Both the position numbers and the translations under genes were made by a program. Shown here piece after piece: positions 49,296-59,889 of a DNA stretch of 64,000 bases. The notes beneath the pieces were generated by a model. That model was given only the letters and a program-made list of their open reading frames with translations. It was not told the DNA's origin and ran no database searches. The stretch spans positions 1,056,501-1,120,500 of the forward strand of contig OX637288.1 in assembly GCA_951799445.1 (NCBI GenBank). The letters are read 5' to 3'. The DNA comes from Pseudisothecium myosuroides. Taxonomy: Eukaryota > Streptophyta > Bryopsida > Hypnales > Lembophyllaceae. Each line of letters opens with the position of its first letter. Within the stretch, counting starts at the first letter, position 1.

Positions 49296-50721
49296 CTTGA
49301 CGCTCAAGCAGCAACAAGAAGGCCGCAACAAGGAGAACAAGGAAAACGTTGCAAGGCCCTTTAAGAAGGTCCTTTGTCCTTGTAACCAATACTTTAAGAT
49401 GGAATCAACACAAGAGATTATTTTTAACACATTGGCAATTGAAAATCATGTATTTTCAAAAAAACATTGATAATCTTTTGAATGTGTACGAATATGCTAT
49501 AAATTTGTGCAATTCAAAATTTCATTTAGTTACATGGTGTATCCCAAATCATTTTTTGCATTCATATATGCAAGTCGTACATTTTGGAGTTCCTATATTT
49601 GCTGATATTTTCAAGATTGGTTTAGGATATGGGTTTGGAAATGGGTATTTGGATCTTAACCTTGCAAGGACATTGCAAGCCTACGAGTTCAATAATTGGA
49701 GTATTTTGGTGACTAGCTACTTTGGTCCTAGGGGGCCACGTCCTTCCAAGACTAAACCAAAGTGGAGGAAGCTTTGTGGTGACGTACAAAAGCTACATTG
49801 ATTTGTCATATTAGTGAGTGGGAAAAATTAGTGAAATATCATTTTCGTGAAAATTGGTACAATTCAATATTATTTCAACTTGTACTAATTCAAAGTAGTG
49901 TGACTTTGGTAGATTAGTGTCATAAGTACTATTAGGACAAATCAATGTACCATGAAGAAGTTTAAAAAGCTACCTTATTTGAAAAGCGTTTTGGAGCTAT
50001 AGGGACTTAAGCGCTTGTAGTGCAATTGCTTGTTCGACATGTCAATCTTTCATTCACAGAGAATTATATATAAACTTGTGCACTAGTACTAAAAGATGTT
50101 AGCATGTTTTTTTAAATATTATTAATCATCATGAAAATAATATTCATAAGAAAATCAATATAAATAAGGATGGTTTTGTAATCAAAATCAATGTAAACAA
50201 GGAAAATTCTAATAGTCTTTGTCCAAGTGTTGTCCAAGCAAGTTTATTTGAAATGAAGAAAATAATGAAAAATAATGAAAAAATAATTAAAGAAAAAATA
50301 GAATGAAATTTGCAAAAGTATGTCTACATCTAATATAGAACTACCTCAAGAACTACTACTTTCATTGGATTCATAGGATTATCTCAAAAAATTGCTACTT
50401 ACGGAGTATTATATCAGCAACAACTTATTTTTCTATTTTCTTGTTTGTAGAATGACACTCTTTGCAAGGATGAAACATGGTTGTACAAGATCATGATGTA
50501 TTTAACAATTCAAATAACAAATGGCATTGAAAGATAACTACCATTATAACTTCAATGTAGTTGATTTATGGACATATGGTAGTTCATCATTGTATAAAGG
50601 AAGGCATGCTATTTTTCATAGCGTGGGGTTGTTTTTATTACCATTATGATGTCTTTCTCTCTAAACCCTCACTAGAAAAAATCATGGCTTCAAAGACCAA
50701 CTTCACTACCAGTAATCCATC
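49296..50721. other. Upstream of the AKR gene, AT-rich, no gene recognised
   Basis: A 150-residue plus-strand frame (49349-49801) partly overlaps the AKR 5' region. It shows no known motif and an unstructured composition. The rest is AT-rich. Confidence 0.4.
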
Positions 50722-51644
50722 TTAACCTCTAAAGGATTGTTGTTCCTTCGGGGGACAAATGCAATTTTGGGTAGGTACCTACGGGCTGAAATTTTGTCAT
50801 GATTTTTTGAAACTTTTTTTGAAGATAGAATAGCTGATTAGCTTCGTGGGAATATAATTTTTTTGCAATCGGTGCCTAGGAACAAAAGTTATGATTAAAT
50901 AAGCTCAAAACAGGGGACGGTGGGCAGCAAAAAAAAATTGTTTTTTGTTTTTGTTTTTGTTTTAAATTTTTTTTCTCATAGATTATATTTTTGTCTATCT
51001 GTAAAGCTTTGATTCATTTCATTTGGATTTGTTATGAGAAAGTTATGGACATTCTTGTTTTTTCAGCAGTTAGAGCATCTTCTTGAAAAAATAACTTGTA
51101 GGATTCATTTCTGAATGCAATTTTTGCAATTTTTCAAAATAAAATTTATGCATGGTTTAGTTTACTTGCTAGAACAATCTTAACATTGGGATTAGTGCAT
51201 TTTAATTCCATCTAAAAGATATTAATATTTTAGATTTTTCTTCTATCTCGTACCTACTTCTATTTAACAATTTTCTTAAGAATAAAAATTAAGTTTTTTT
51301 GAATTTTAATTTTTTCCTAGACTCTCAACTCAATTCTCCACTATAAAAATTTAAAGCTCAAAACTCTGTAGTGCAAAAATTTTAAGTAAAAAATGTTCAA
51401 AGTCAAAAAATGTAATTCTGCAATGTGCTGAAAAACTTGTTTTTTCCACTTTAAACGCAAATGTCTTGCAATCTGTGCGGTCAAAAATTCTGAAATTTTT
51501 TTCACACTTTTTTGAACTAGTTAGGTTTAAGATTCAATGGTTAGATGTGAAAAAAAAATTGAATTTTTTTGTACTCTCTACTATAGAAATGGCAGTTTTC
51601 AGTGTTTTTTGGCAAAAAAAAGGCCTTGGTCCTTTAGGGGTTAA
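50722..51644 (+). mobile_element. piggyBac-like non-autonomous element, copy F
   Basis: Begins TTAACCTCTAAAGGATT and ends GGTCCTTTAGGGGTTAA. The interior is highly similar to copy A over most of its length (for example the ACTCAATTCTCCACTATAA and ATGGCAGTTTT stretches), although the copies are 26 kb apart. Confidence 0.7.
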
Positions 51645-52550
51645 GACCTAGTTTAAGACATTGCCAGTTGAGTTTGGCATTAAAATTCTATTAACTAAGT
51701 GTGAATGGGGCCATGTAGTTTGTTGTGAGACTTATTTTCCAACTAGTAATGCAAATGAAATAAGCTATTTTTTTGGATGCATTAAAACTCCATGAAACAG
51801 AGCTTGTTTTTTATATTGACAATTGATTTTTTATCATCCAGGCAAAGAATTTAGTGATTGGTCAATTCTTTGTATATATGTCAAGAACCAGGGTAGTTTC
51901 AACTTCCAATTCTCTTTGAACTTCATTACTTTGACCGCACCAATGTAGTCCCCTTGATAATTCCAAAGTTGCAATTATAACATTATTAACCAAAGTTGTA
52001 GGGGGCTTATTGTTCCTTCCCCTAAAAGTGAGAGCCCCCAACGTGACAACTTCCTAGCCAACCAATGACTCTTTCCAAATTAAACTAAGCTCACTCCCAT
52101 GGATCTAGGAGGGATTTCCAAATCTCTAAGGAAGAATGATTTAGGCTGGCTAAAAATGTAATGAATAAGAATGCATGAAGATAATGGTAACCAAAAGCCA
52201 TAGATTTTCAACCAAAATTTCATCTTCAATCATATATAGTGATTTCAAATTTGTGCATGACACCTTTGACCAAACTCCTTGTCCTTGCTATCTAATGAAC
52301 TCTCATAAACAAAGTCAAGTCAAAGTGATGCACTCTATGCACTTCCTACTGCAAATATATAGAGCCAAACACCTAATCCAAATTTTAATATTGAAACAAT
52401 AAATTATTCCAACTCCACAACTCCCTTTGAAACTAAGTATACAACGTTCTAATCAATCAAAGGTTCAAAATAAATCAACTGCAAAGTCAATGTTACCTCT
52501 ACTAACCAAACAAAGCCTTGGACACCATTCAAATATAACATGCAACTTCA
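51645..52550. other. AT-rich sequence, no gene recognised
   Basis: No defined repeat or gene-like frame seen between two members of the piggyBac-like family. Confidence 0.4.
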
Positions 52551-53184
52551 TTGACCTTTTGAGGACAATTTGGTCTTTCTATGCCATTTGAAAGTTTGAG
52601 TAGGTTCCATTGAAGTCAATTTTGAATAGATCTCTTTGAATTTTAACATAAGGTGTGAACATGCACCACCTTATTGGGATTGTAATTTTTTTTCCAATTG
52701 GGTGCCCAGATCAAAAGTTATGATGCATGACAAAGTCTGGGTAGTTTAAGCAATTAGGGAATCTCTTGCTAAACTCTACATCTACCTTTGAAATTCAATG
52801 GACATATAACTCATATAATATAAGAGGCAATTGTTAAAAAAAAAACCCATGTTTAGTGCAAAAGATCTTATTCTAGGAGGATTTAAAGTTTGTTGAGCTT
52901 GTTAGGTAGGGTCAGAAAAAAACTTTTTCTTCTAACTTCAAATACTATAAATAATTTTTCAAAACACGTAGTCAAAGTTTCTGAAATTTTTTCTATACAT
53001 CCCCAATGTAGTATAGTATAAATTTGTAATTTTTTCCACACATCTTTAATGTAGTATAGTACAAATTTGTACAGTTCAACTTTCAAAAAAAACTTTTTTT
53101 TTCATTTCTTTCTTGTTGACCTAAAAAATGGCAATATTTGATAACAAATACATGTTAAAATGTGCTCTAGTCTTTTAGAATTAA
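52551..53184 (+). mobile_element. piggyBac-like element, copy G (degenerate)
   Basis: The ends are worn: TTGACCTTTTGAGGACAATT at the left, GTCTTTTAGAATTAA at the right. Family interior motifs remain (GATCAAAAGTTATGATG, TCTGAAATTTTTTCTA). It is shorter than the other copies. Confidence 0.45.
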
Positions 53185-54552
53185 AATGCATAAAAGCTTC
53201 TCCAATATGTTTTTCAACTTCTGAAGAAGAAATTTAGGGTCTATATTGCATCATACCAAATTCACTAAGAAACCAAATAAGCAAGATCAAACTTTCCATT
53301 AGCAAAATCCATGCTTTCTATAAGTGTATAGTTGCATGCCAAGGATTGCAATCCATAGCAATGGTTCAAACCACTAGATCAACGATGTTTGTCTTAGAAG
53401 CGCCTCACTGCACATAGAGTTTGTTGTTATCAACTTGCCTTGTTTTGATAGCCATTGTTCCAAGAATCTAATCCAACCTATTCAGTCTGACAACCATGAA
53501 TCCAACAATCTCTTATACAAATATCTTAAGCTTGTGAAAAAAATCTTTCTATAGCAATGCTTCGGAAAACACAAAAAAATGGGGCTAAAATTGAAACTTT
53601 ATTCCCAACAAATTAAGATTTTGTTTAGAATTTTAGAGGATATGTTTTGTACTATGTGGCCCAAAATGGCAATGAGACCTTTTGAGACAACTACAACTCT
53701 TGCAATAGTTGATTGCTTTAGTCTACACAATCACGGTTTCAACTAGTGCCTTGAGCAAGCACAATTGACCAAAATTCAACCATCAAACATTGAAATTATG
53801 TCTTGTAATGCAAAACCAAAGCCTCAGCATGACAAATAACACCCCTTGTTTCTCCTAAGGCTTAGCACATTAATTCTCATAATGGTGCTTTGGTGCTTTT
53901 GTATTACCAAGTCTATAAAATGAAAAACATTCATATCAATGATTAGATAATGCTTAAAAAATCAATAGTTGAATTTAAATTCAAAAATTATCATCTTTTT
54001 GGCTAATTTCACATCAAGAATAAATGCCAAGAAATGACCAAAACACACTACAAACATGGTCCATTATTGTAGCCTTTTTTTTTTGAAAAATCTATAATGC
54101 CACAATGAAGGAATGTTTAAAACTATTCACTAAAAATGAATTCAACTACTGCTTTCAAAAACAATTGGATAAAAAAACATTATTTTCCATCTTACAATAC
54201 CTCCTAAAATCATCCAAAGGACCCAAATTGTCTACATTGTCCTTAAAGAGTTAAGGTCTCTCCACTTTTTCTGTACAAATCAAGGCATTAAATTATTAAT
54301 GACAATTCATAGAGAATTCACAGTTATTCCTTTGCATACAGAACAAAAAAAACATACCTACAACATATCCTATTGGTCTCAAATATCCAAGGCTTTAAAT
54401 TTCTATTCTTCATTTTTATCCATTGTCAGTTTCAATTCTTTAAATTAATATTAAAGAATCATTACTATTCTTTTACTTGATCCTATTTTTATTTTGTTCT
54501 TCAATCTCCTTTTATTTTGCCCTAAAATCTTTTACTTTGATCATATTTCCAA
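53185..54552. other. AT-rich intergenic sequence
   Basis: No gene-like frame or defined repeat recognised. Confidence 0.4.
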
Positions 54553-54560
54553 TATAAATA
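54553..54560 (+). promoter_or_regulatory. TATA box of the small secreted peptide gene
   Basis: TATAAATA stands 149 bp before the ATG at 54709, a normal plant spacing for a TATA box plus a short leader. Confidence 0.5.
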
Positions 54561-54708
54561 AGGTATTTGTGTGACTTTCATACATCTTGGAACACATATA
54601 TATTTCTTCAATATATTTCAAATATATTGACTTCAAACCATTTGATTATATATCATTTTCTTGTTTACAAGTTCAACAATCAATTTAGAGCAACTTCTTC
54701 TTGGATAA

Positions 54709-55032
54709 ATGACGTTGTTTGGTCAGATGAGGGTAAAGAAAGTCATCTTGACTTTTGCCTTCATGATACTAATAGCCACATCGGTCCTTACAAGTCTCCA
54801 TGGTGTAGCAGCTGAAAAGGACTCTATTTTTTTGAGAAAACTTCTTCAAGGTCCATTTGACCCTCATGGTGGTTTTGACCCTCACGGTCCTCATGGTGGT
54901 TTTGACCCTCATGGTGGAGAACCCTCAACACTTGAGCCAAAAAGTACCGAGAATCCCGAAACCGGGACGCATTCACATACACCATGCACACATCATTGTG
55001 TAAAGGGACTACCTGGGCCGCCATCAATGTGA
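54709..55032 (+). CDS. Predicted small secreted His/Gly/Pro-rich peptide, unknown family
   Basis: A 107-residue frame starts MTLFGQMRVKKVILTFAF; the second Met (54727) gives a tidier signal peptide. A hydrophobic stretch (VILTFAFMILIATSVLTS) followed by LHGVAA predicts secretion with cleavage near residue 35. The mature part has three tandem DPHG units (PFDPHGGFDPHGPHGG, then FDPHGG), a Ser/Thr/Glu/Pro-rich linker, and a C-terminal segment with two cysteines (CTHHC) ending GLPGPPSM. The layout of signal peptide, variable propeptide and a short conserved-looking tail is like plant peptide-hormone or secreted metal-binding precursors, but I recognise no known family. A TATA box lies upstream. 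The region is intronless and surrounded by repeats. Real gene status is likely but unproven. Confidence 0.55.
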   Translation: MTLFGQMRVKKVILTFAFMILIATSVLTSLHGVAAEKDSIFLRKLLQGPFDPHGGFDPHGPHGGFDPHGGEPSTLEPKSTENPETGTHSHTPCTHHCVKGLPGPPSM

Positions 55033-55742
55033 ATCACTTCCATTCAAATTTTGGGTTCTCAATAACAATAGTGTAGTAGGTGTGTGGAACTCTAGAGCAT
55101 GCCAAAATTACCAACTGGCTAGTGATATGTCTATTTATTTTATTATTAATATATTATACAAGATTAGAATGGATGGGATGATGGCTATAGAAAGCAACTC
55201 AAGAATCTATAGATTTGTGGTAGGTTGTAAATCCAATAATTCCATAGCATCCCTTATATAACTTGCAAAGGTATACTTGGTTTACAAATCACTAATTGTA
55301 CTTTCAAGAGCCAATTCAAGCGGACTCTTTCCAAATATATATAATACTCTCTCTTGTCTTTTTTTAATCTCTTTGCAAAACTTTCTGTTATGTTATTTAA
55401 AAAATGAAAAGCACTTCATCTTTGGAATGAACATTCTTCAATGATTCTTTCAATTTCTTCACATTCAAACATTGCATTCAAGACCCTTCAAGAACTTTGT
55501 ATTTTGCAAAACATAGAGCTTGTAAGATACTTCAAGAATATGTAGCAAACCAATTGTGTAATTTGTTGAGACAAAAATCACACTTCAATGATTTTGGTGT
55601 TTTCACTATTATTTTGCGCCTTGGAATCAAGGTGTTTTGGAAGGGATTTTTATATGATATTCAAACCTACTTTTTCATGAGTTTGTTTTATGAGAATTTT
55701 GAATAATATTATTATTTTTTAGGTATATAAGGAGCAGGGTGA
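55033..55742. other. AT-rich sequence before the right inverted-repeat arm
   Basis: Probably includes the 3' UTR of the secreted-peptide gene. A 69-residue frame (55497-55706) has no known motif. Confidence 0.4.
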
Positions 55743-57178
55743 AGATGCTTCAGCCATCTGACATGACATGAAGCATGCTGGATCATGGCAGGAAAGGTGT
55801 ACCTATGCAATGTACCTTCTGCTTAATTGTAATCTATAGTTGTAAGTGTCAACTTCATGCTGTGGTCGAATTGTGGGTTTAGGGTTTATAGGCTTTAGGG
55901 CAGAACGCTGATTCCTTGTGTCGAACTTGTGTAGTAATAAGTTTAGAGTTGTTGAAGAACTCTACAATGTTGCAGGTCAGCAACTTCAACAAGGTGGAGC
56001 TTCAAGAGCTTGTTGCCCTTGCAAGAATTAAACCTTCCGTAGTACAAAGGTAGGTCGCTATTGGCGTATTTTGTATGTACTCTCGAATTCCTGTTCCTGC
56101 ATTCGATTTTTGTTGAAAGACGTTTACATAGTTTTGCGTGGGTCTTTTGAATTTGCTTTTCTTGAGGTTGAATTGACACTTCCTTCATGGAAAATTGGTG
56201 TAGGAACTCTGATCCCTTCAATGCCGATAAAGAAACACAGGTTCGCACTGGGATGCATTCTAGAGTTGAGTTGTCTACAGGACTGTTAGAAGCATCTGGT
56301 TTTTCCGAGTGGGATCATATGAAATACTTTTTGTGTTGGAGAGTTGAACTTGGGAGGTGATATCATGGAAGCATCAAAACTTAATTCCTTTGATGTGATT
56401 GGAATTTTCGATAGGATTACTGCCAGCAAGAAGGAATATAATACATGGGTTACAACACTCTTGGGATGAGCCAGTGGCTAATGAGAGGGTACTCTACAAA
56501 TCCGGTGACAATTTCTTTCTCACCATGACCCTCTGCATTACGGCGTGCTACTGTTGGTGATTAATGTGGTTAGGGATTCTTGGGCATTGGCTTCAATTCT
56601 TTATGCATTCTGGAGAGGAGATGGAACAGACTCTTAGTGCCGTTGTTACATAGCAGGGTTTTTTTCAGTAAAAGTAGGGTATTTCAAGATCTGTTGGAAG
56701 AAGAGTCCCCTGAGGATCACTTCAGTCGTGCCAATTTGATGTTAATATTCTCATCATTTGTGCTGCCGATTCTCAATCATCCTCTCATTCAAAGCATTCA
56801 ATTCAAGCTTGAACATTTGCCAGGTGAGAATTGTACTTGTTGGTTAACTCGATAAGCAAAGCCAGCATGCTTGCCACCTCAACTTCACTCCTAGTTGGCC
56901 GTCCAATAATGGTTTTAAACCATAGCATCATGGTCAGCTGAAAATATTCAGTACTATCACAACATTGGAGGAAAAATCCATGAACTAGTGGGTTGTTTTG
57001 AGTTTGCAGGTTGATTTAAGTTGAGCACTAGAGAATAGGCAAGTAATTGTCCCACGTTCAAGTATCCAATTTCGTAGTAGGAAACCTCGAAGCTCAACAC
57101 TGTAACCTCACCAGATTGCAAGTGACAAGCATCGATGATTTAGATGGTCACGTTCCGCAGCTACATCGAAGAGATTAG
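55743..57178 (+). pseudogene. Inverted, broken copy of the aldo-keto reductase gene
   Basis: Starts inside exon 4 ([14 protein letters not shown]) and continues in opposite orientation to the intact gene. Exon 6 (55976-56049), exon 7 and exons 8-10 are recognisable. Exon 5 and its flanks (about 240 bp) are missing. Exon 8 has CAA changed to TAA at 56439-56441, plus a 3-bp insertion (GGG-ATG-AGC). Exon 10 has TGG changed to TGA at 57022-57024. Exons 1-3 are absent. It cannot encode an enzyme. It may still be transcribed, giving RNA antisense-complementary to the intact gene. Confidence 0.9.
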
Positions 57179-57197
57179 CCTGCGTGGGTACAGGTTG

Positions 57198-57415
57198 CAC
57201 TATAAGGAACCCGCGTTTTAGGTAACGAGCCCCAATTTTTTTAAACGGATTTTAGGTGATGTCAATGTTGACAAACCTTTGTTTTTATGTCAACAAGATT
57301 GTCCCATGTAACATCAATGTTGACATAAAAACATTGAGCTGTCAACATTGACATCACCTAAAATTTGTTTAAAAAAATTGGGACTTGTTACCTAAAACAT
57401 GGGTTTCTTATAGTG
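57198..57415. mobile_element. 218-bp CACTA-type MITE with TTG target duplication
   Basis: Begins CACTATAAGGAACCC and ends GGGTTTCTTATAGTG. The inverted ends extend about 70 bp through GTTTTAGGTAAC, CCCAATTTTTTTAAAC and TTTTAGGTGATGTCAATG, so the element is nearly one hairpin. TTG stands at 57195-57197 and 57416-57418, the 3-bp duplication expected for the CACTA superfamily. The left inverted-repeat arm has no such insert at the equivalent place (about 46190-46230), which supports recent insertion after the duplication. Confidence 0.9.
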
Positions 57416-58078
57416 TTGGTACGGTAATATAGCAATTTGTAATGATCGACACGCTACAACTTTGAAGTGGTATGAGATATTTTCTCAAACTGACAATTCT
57501 GAGCTCTAAGGATTGGGCTCTTGTATTCAAAGATCAATAAATCTCCCAAAAATCACTCCTGCATATGCCGAAAGTGACAGAAAGCAGTATCTACCTCATA
57601 TGGTTCTACACATGGTGCACTTTTTGAATGCATATTTCGATAGAAATTGGACACAACACGAAGGATGTAGTTGCACAAGAACTCGCACAATGAACTGTCG
57701 CAGTTTCTTCCAAAATGTACAATACTTGTGATCGCTAAACATCTTGAACTAATCGATTATGATCACTATGTAGAAATCCTCAATATCCAATAGTCAATGT
57801 CAAATCTATGGTACGCGAGGTCCTAAATTGCCTCGAGTATTGACAGGCGGAGAAAAGACCACCTGATGGCTCTCATGCCTTGGAGCTACCATTGGCTCAA
57901 GAATAAATGCACAATGCATTAGAATTTGCAGCCCAGATGTCTGCCAAATGCTGGTGTCTGCCTCATATTCACGCCAGGTCTACCCAGATTTCCAGAAGTA
58001 AAAAGTACGTTTGCAAACCCAGGAAACAATAAACTATGCACAAAATTACAGATGTAGACTAACTTAACACAAACTCTC

Positions 58079-59014
58079 GCCTCAAGCCATTGGAAGGCGC
58101 ACACGAGGCTACGGTGACTCCATGTGCGCGGGCCTATTGATGGTTCCTCAGCCAAACCCAGTCCCTGCATTAACTAATAATTCCCTCCTGGACATCTAGG
58201 AATGATACGTAATACCTTCCCCGCATGGGGTGGACTATTGCCTGGTTTCACAATGTTACATAACATTGTTAACCAATGTGGGGGGGGCTCTTTTGCTCCC
58301 CCCAACATGAAGCCCCCAAGCATTGGCCCACGTATTGTAGCCAATTGCTAGCTCGAGTTTTTAGTTGCCATGTGGTTGACCAGAACATCCTGCCAATAGC
58401 TTGCTTCTCTCATGTTAGTACTCGCATCTTAATGAGCCAATAGTGTTGTTCCCCTTTAAACTATATTGCATCCCATGTATCCAAGGAGGAATGATCCCTC
58501 CTCCAAGGGGGAAGGGATCAGCCCTATTAGCAATGTCATGTATACAACTTCAAGAAAAGATTGAAGTACATTTTTTCTTAACTTACATGAAGAAAATGAA
58601 TCCTCATGGACATGCACTTTATAAATTCACTTGCAAATTTACATACCTTACATAGCTAGAATTAGTTTTGTTACAATCCCAATCAACCAACAAAACTTGA
58701 TTAAGAGGTCATTGTCCTTCACATATCGGATTTCACCATCCTTGAATATCACTCATAACATTCAATAGCATTGGTTGGCACTACTTTGGTTCTATAGTGG
58801 AAGGTGTGGAATATTCCACACCCAACACTATAGAGTCAAGGCAATGATTAGTGATGCTAGTCATGCTACTAAATGTTATGCTATTGAGTGTACACCAATG
58901 GTGAGTTTGTTTGTCAAAATGATGATACGCAACCACCATAGAAGCACCTATGGTGGGGATCGCCTAGAAGTCCCTGCCTAAGGCTCTTGTATTTTTAATT
59001 CTAACCCACTATCT
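58079..59014. other. Intergenic sequence with a short perfect hairpin
   Basis: No gene recognised. A C/G-run hairpin (GGGGGGGCTC, TTTTG, CTCCCCCC) is near 58280-58302, and a 42-bp palindrome at 58792-58833. Confidence 0.45.
58792..58833. repeat. 42-bp palindrome
   Basis: CTATAGTGGAAGGTGTGGAA is followed directly by TATTCCACACC, CAA and CACTATAG. The two 21-base arms are complementary except for the GAA/CAA positions, with no loop. Confidence 0.85.
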
Positions 59015-59720
59015 TATGCTAGGGTCAAATTTGTTAAAAAATAATTCAAAATATTATTAAATATGGTATCTGATGAAATTTTCAGAAAATATAACATGGC
59101 ATAATTGAATAGTGTAGAAAATATTAATGAAAATAAACTTAATCCTCAAAAAACCCACAAAGTCAAAGCCATGAGTACCAATAAAGCCACAAGTATCAGT
59201 AAAGCCTTGAGTCCCAGTAAAGCTGTGAATACTACTAAAGGTCACAAAATATTTTGAACCATGCTGAAGGTCACAAAAATATTAATGAAAATAATCTTAA
59301 TCTTTAAAAAAACAAACCAAAGTCAAAGCCATGAATACTAGTAAAGCCACAAGTATCAATAAAGCCTTGAGTCCCGGTAAAGATGTGGATACTTCTAAAG
59401 GTCACGGAATATTTTGAATAGTGCTAAAGGTCATGAAATACTTCGAACCCTATAAGATGAACTTCCAAAAAATCTTAATCAAGGTACCCTATGCTAGAGT
59501 CAAATGCTTTAAAAAATAATTCAAAGTATAATTAAATATGAGATCTAATAAAATTTTCAAAAATTACAATGTGACATAATTGAATAGTGTAGAAAATATT
59601 AATGAAAATAATCTTAATCCTCAAAAATACCATAAAGTCAAAGCCCTAAGTCCCGGTAAAGCATGTGAGTACTACTAAAGGTCACAAAATATTTGGAACC
59701 CTATGAAATGAACTTCCAAA
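59015..59720. repeat. Direct repeats with a period of about 473 bp and an inner partial copy
   Basis: GCTAGGGTCAAATTTGTTAA at about 59020 recurs as GCTAGAGTCAAATGCTTTAA at 59493, and the following 130 bp match. Shared inner motifs (AGTCAAAGCCATGAATAC, TAAAGCCTTGAGTCCC, TAAAGGTCACAAAATATT) appear two or three times, including a partial third copy from about 59278. Confidence 0.8.
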
Positions 59721-59889
59721 AATTCTAAATTGAGTTAATGAATAAAATTCAACCAAAAAAGAAATGATTTCATATAGGGTGTAATGAATCTGACCCCACG
59801 TACGATAATTTGCCAAAGGCCGCTTGCAGCTGGGTGCTTGCACTTCTCTTCCGTGAATTGCTGGAAAAAAACAAAAAACAATGGTTGCA

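Larger units (their letters stand above)
55743..58078. repeat. Right arm of the large inverted repeat
   Basis: Reverse-complement counterpart of 45539-47975, separated from it by about 7.8 kb. Differences include loss of about 240 bp around exon 5, gain of a 218-bp element at 57198 and scattered substitutions. Confidence 0.92.

Noticed and set aside
49349..49801. A 150-residue plus-strand frame upstream of the AKR gene
   Set aside because: Its first part is antisense to AKR exon 1 flank and the rest is AT-rich with no motif, start context or splice support.
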